Below, piece after piece: positions 63,054 to 64,000 of a DNA stretch of 64,000 nt (its first letter is position 1; every line of letters starts with the position of its first letter). The translations under genes were made by a program, and so were the position numbers. The DNA is taken from the NCBI RefSeq assembly GCF_900113695.1, contig NZ_FOQH01000008.1, positions 124,001 through 188,000 of the forward strand, given 5' to 3'. The DNA comes from Albimonas pacifica (GTDB lineage Bacteria; Pseudomonadota; Alphaproteobacteria; Rhodobacterales; Rhodobacteraceae). The notes under the pieces are model-generated. The model saw nothing but the letters and a program-made list of their open reading frames with translations. It did no database searches and was not told where the DNA came from.

Positions 63054-63799
63054 CAGGCCGTCGCCTCCGCGGCGCGCGGCTTGCCGCCGTCGTCCCGGCC
63101 CCCGCCCCCGCCTCTGCCGGCGTCCTGGCCGGTGTTGGCCCAGCGCTCGGCCCAGGCCAGCAGCTTGTCGGAGACGGCGGTGATCGCGAGGTAGACCAGC
63201 AGCACCACCACGAAGAACAGGAACGGCTCGCGCGTGGATTTTCCGGCCTTGTCCGCCAGGCCGACCAGGTCGTCGAGCCCGATGACCGAGACCACGGCGG
63301 TGGACTTCACCAGCACCAGCCACACGTTGCCGTAGCCGGGCAGGGCGTGGCGCAGGGCCTGGGGGCCGGTCACGCGCAGGAATTCGCCGCGCAGCGGCAT
63401 GCCCAGCGCGCGGGCGGCCTCGGACTGGCCGCGCGGCACCGCGATCCAGGCGCCGCGGAACGTCTCGGTCAGGTAGGCGCCGTAGAGGACGCCGATCGCC
63501 GCGACCCCGGCCCAGAACTTGGAGATCTCGATGAACGGCAGGCCCAGCCCCTCGCCCACGTCGTTGATCAGCCGCTGGCCGCCGAAATAGACCAGCAGGA
63601 TCAGCACCAGGTCGGGGATGCCGCGGCCGAGGGTGGTGTAGACCCGCACCGCCCCGCGCCCCAGCGCGTTGCCCGCCACCTTCCCCCAGGCCCCCAGCAG
63701 CCCCAGCGTGGTCGCGAGCAGGGCCGAGCAGACCGCCAGCGCCACGGTGGTCAGCGCGCCGCCCATCAGGAGCGGCAGATACTCGAGAAGCTTGCTCAT
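63053..63799 (-). CDS. Polar amino acid ABC transporter permease (HisQ-like)
   Basis: 248 residues. RGIPDLVLILLVYFGGQRLIND and the EAA loop QSEAARALGMPLRGEFLRVTGPQALRHALPGYGNVWL mark the HisQ/ArtQ type. A Gly/Arg/Asp-rich tail of about 25 residues extends past the last helix. Forms the channel with the HisM-like protein. Confidence 0.92.
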   Translation of the reverse strand: MSKLLEYLPLLMGGALTTVALAVCSALLATTLGLLGAWGKVAGNALGRGAVRVYTTLGRGIPDLVLILLVYFGGQRLINDVGEGLGLPFIEISKFWAGVAAIGVLYGAYLTETFRGAWIAVPRGQSEAARALGMPLRGEFLRVTGPQALRHALPGYGNVWLVLVKSTAVVSVIGLDDLVGLADKAGKSTREPFLFFVVVLLVYLAITAVSDKLLAWAERWANTGQDAGRGGGGGRDDGGKPRAAEATA

Positions 63800-63800
63800 G

Positions 63801-63824
63801 CGGCCGCCCCCTGGGGGGCGGCCG
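63801..63824 (-). terminator. Hairpin between the binding-protein gene and hisQ-like gene
   Basis: A perfect 10-bp stem (63801-63810 with 63815-63824) and a 4-nt loop, 14 bases after the binding-protein stop and touching the HisQ ribosome-site region. Could reduce expression of the permeases relative to the binding protein. Confidence 0.6.
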
Positions 63825-63838
63825 GACGGCGGAGGGGA

Positions 63839-64000
63839 TCAGCCGCCATAGATGTCGAAGTCGAAGTACTTCTTCTGGATCTCGTCGTACTCGCCCGACG
63901 CGCGGATCTCGGCGATCGCGTCGGTGAAGCGCCCGGCGAGATCCGAGCCCTTGCGCACGCCCACGCCCGCGCCCTCGCCGTGGTACTTGGGGATCGAGAA
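63839..64000 (-). CDS. Polar amino acid ABC transporter substrate-binding protein (partial)
   Basis: The last 53 codons of a gene that continues beyond the window. The end, with GEGAGVGVRKGSDLAGRF and the final KKYFDFDIYGG, is typical of lysine/arginine/ornithine/histidine-binding proteins (SBP_bac_3). Periplasmic partner of the following two permeases. Confidence 0.9.
   Translation of the reverse strand, partial: FSIPKYHGEGAGVGVRKGSDLAGRFTDAIAEIRASGEYDEIQKKYFDFDIYGG

Overview
The window is very GC-rich, densely coded DNA from a chromosome. It looks like a marine or halotolerant alphaproteobacterium of the Rhodobacterales type. Supporting evidence: 5-aminolevulinate synthase (the C4 haem pathway), a cytochrome c2, a SqrR/BigR-type persulfide repressor, a DUF1491 protein, the signal peptidase I - RNase III - Era block, an ectoine operon with its dedicated aspartokinase, and many LIV-type ABC transporters. 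I see no rRNA, tRNA, CRISPR array, insertion sequence or prophage.

Layout. 1-3 kb: the end of a branched-chain-type binding protein, then a lipid kinase and a metallophosphoesterase. 3.3-8.1 kb: ectABC-ask (minus strand) with a divergent MarR regulator. 8.1-16.6 kb (minus): a LIV transporter (livK-G-F-H-M), followed by a small periplasmic SUOX-fold protein, a hybrid histidine kinase and an Hpt-like protein. 16.9-23.8 kb: an imelysin / di-haem oxidoreductase / imelysin / DUF1513 iron-associated cassette, interrupted by an oppositely oriented porin whose signal peptide is out of frame. 23.9-27.1 kb: TauE-like exporter, CAP-domain protein, 2OG-Fe(II) oxygenase, AI-2E-family permease. 27.3-30 kb: SqrR-like repressor divergent from hemA, then cytochrome c2. 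30.2-33.6 kb (minus): lepB-rnc-era-DUF1491-hypothetical. 33.9-35.8 kb: an orphan CYP153-type P450 and a secreted cupin.

36-49.6 kb is one long nucleoside-utilisation locus. Two BMP-type binding proteins, an ATPase and two permeases import nucleosides. Cytidine deaminase, purine nucleoside phosphorylase, adenosine deaminase and thymidine phosphorylase release bases and (deoxy)ribose-1-phosphate. Phosphopentomutase and deoxyribose-phosphate aldolase send the sugar to glycolysis, and uracil phosphoribosyltransferase salvages uracil. A uracil-DNA-glycosylase-like gene of visibly different composition sits inside the transporter genes.

50-60.7 kb pairs a second LIV transporter with an AMP-forming acyl-CoA synthetase and a phenylacetate-CoA-ligase-like enzyme, which suggests uptake and CoA activation of an organic (perhaps aromatic) acid. 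60.7-62.0 kb is a gene-poor stretch with a 39-bp-period degenerate array and one small ORF. The window ends with rpmJ and a polar amino acid ABC transporter (minus).

Cross-cutting signals: five of six binding-protein genes are followed directly by a perfect GC-rich hairpin; an ATATTC-N8-GAATAT palindrome lies between the SqrR-like gene and hemA; and a 23-bp perfect inverted repeat contains the stop codon of the cytidine deaminase gene.
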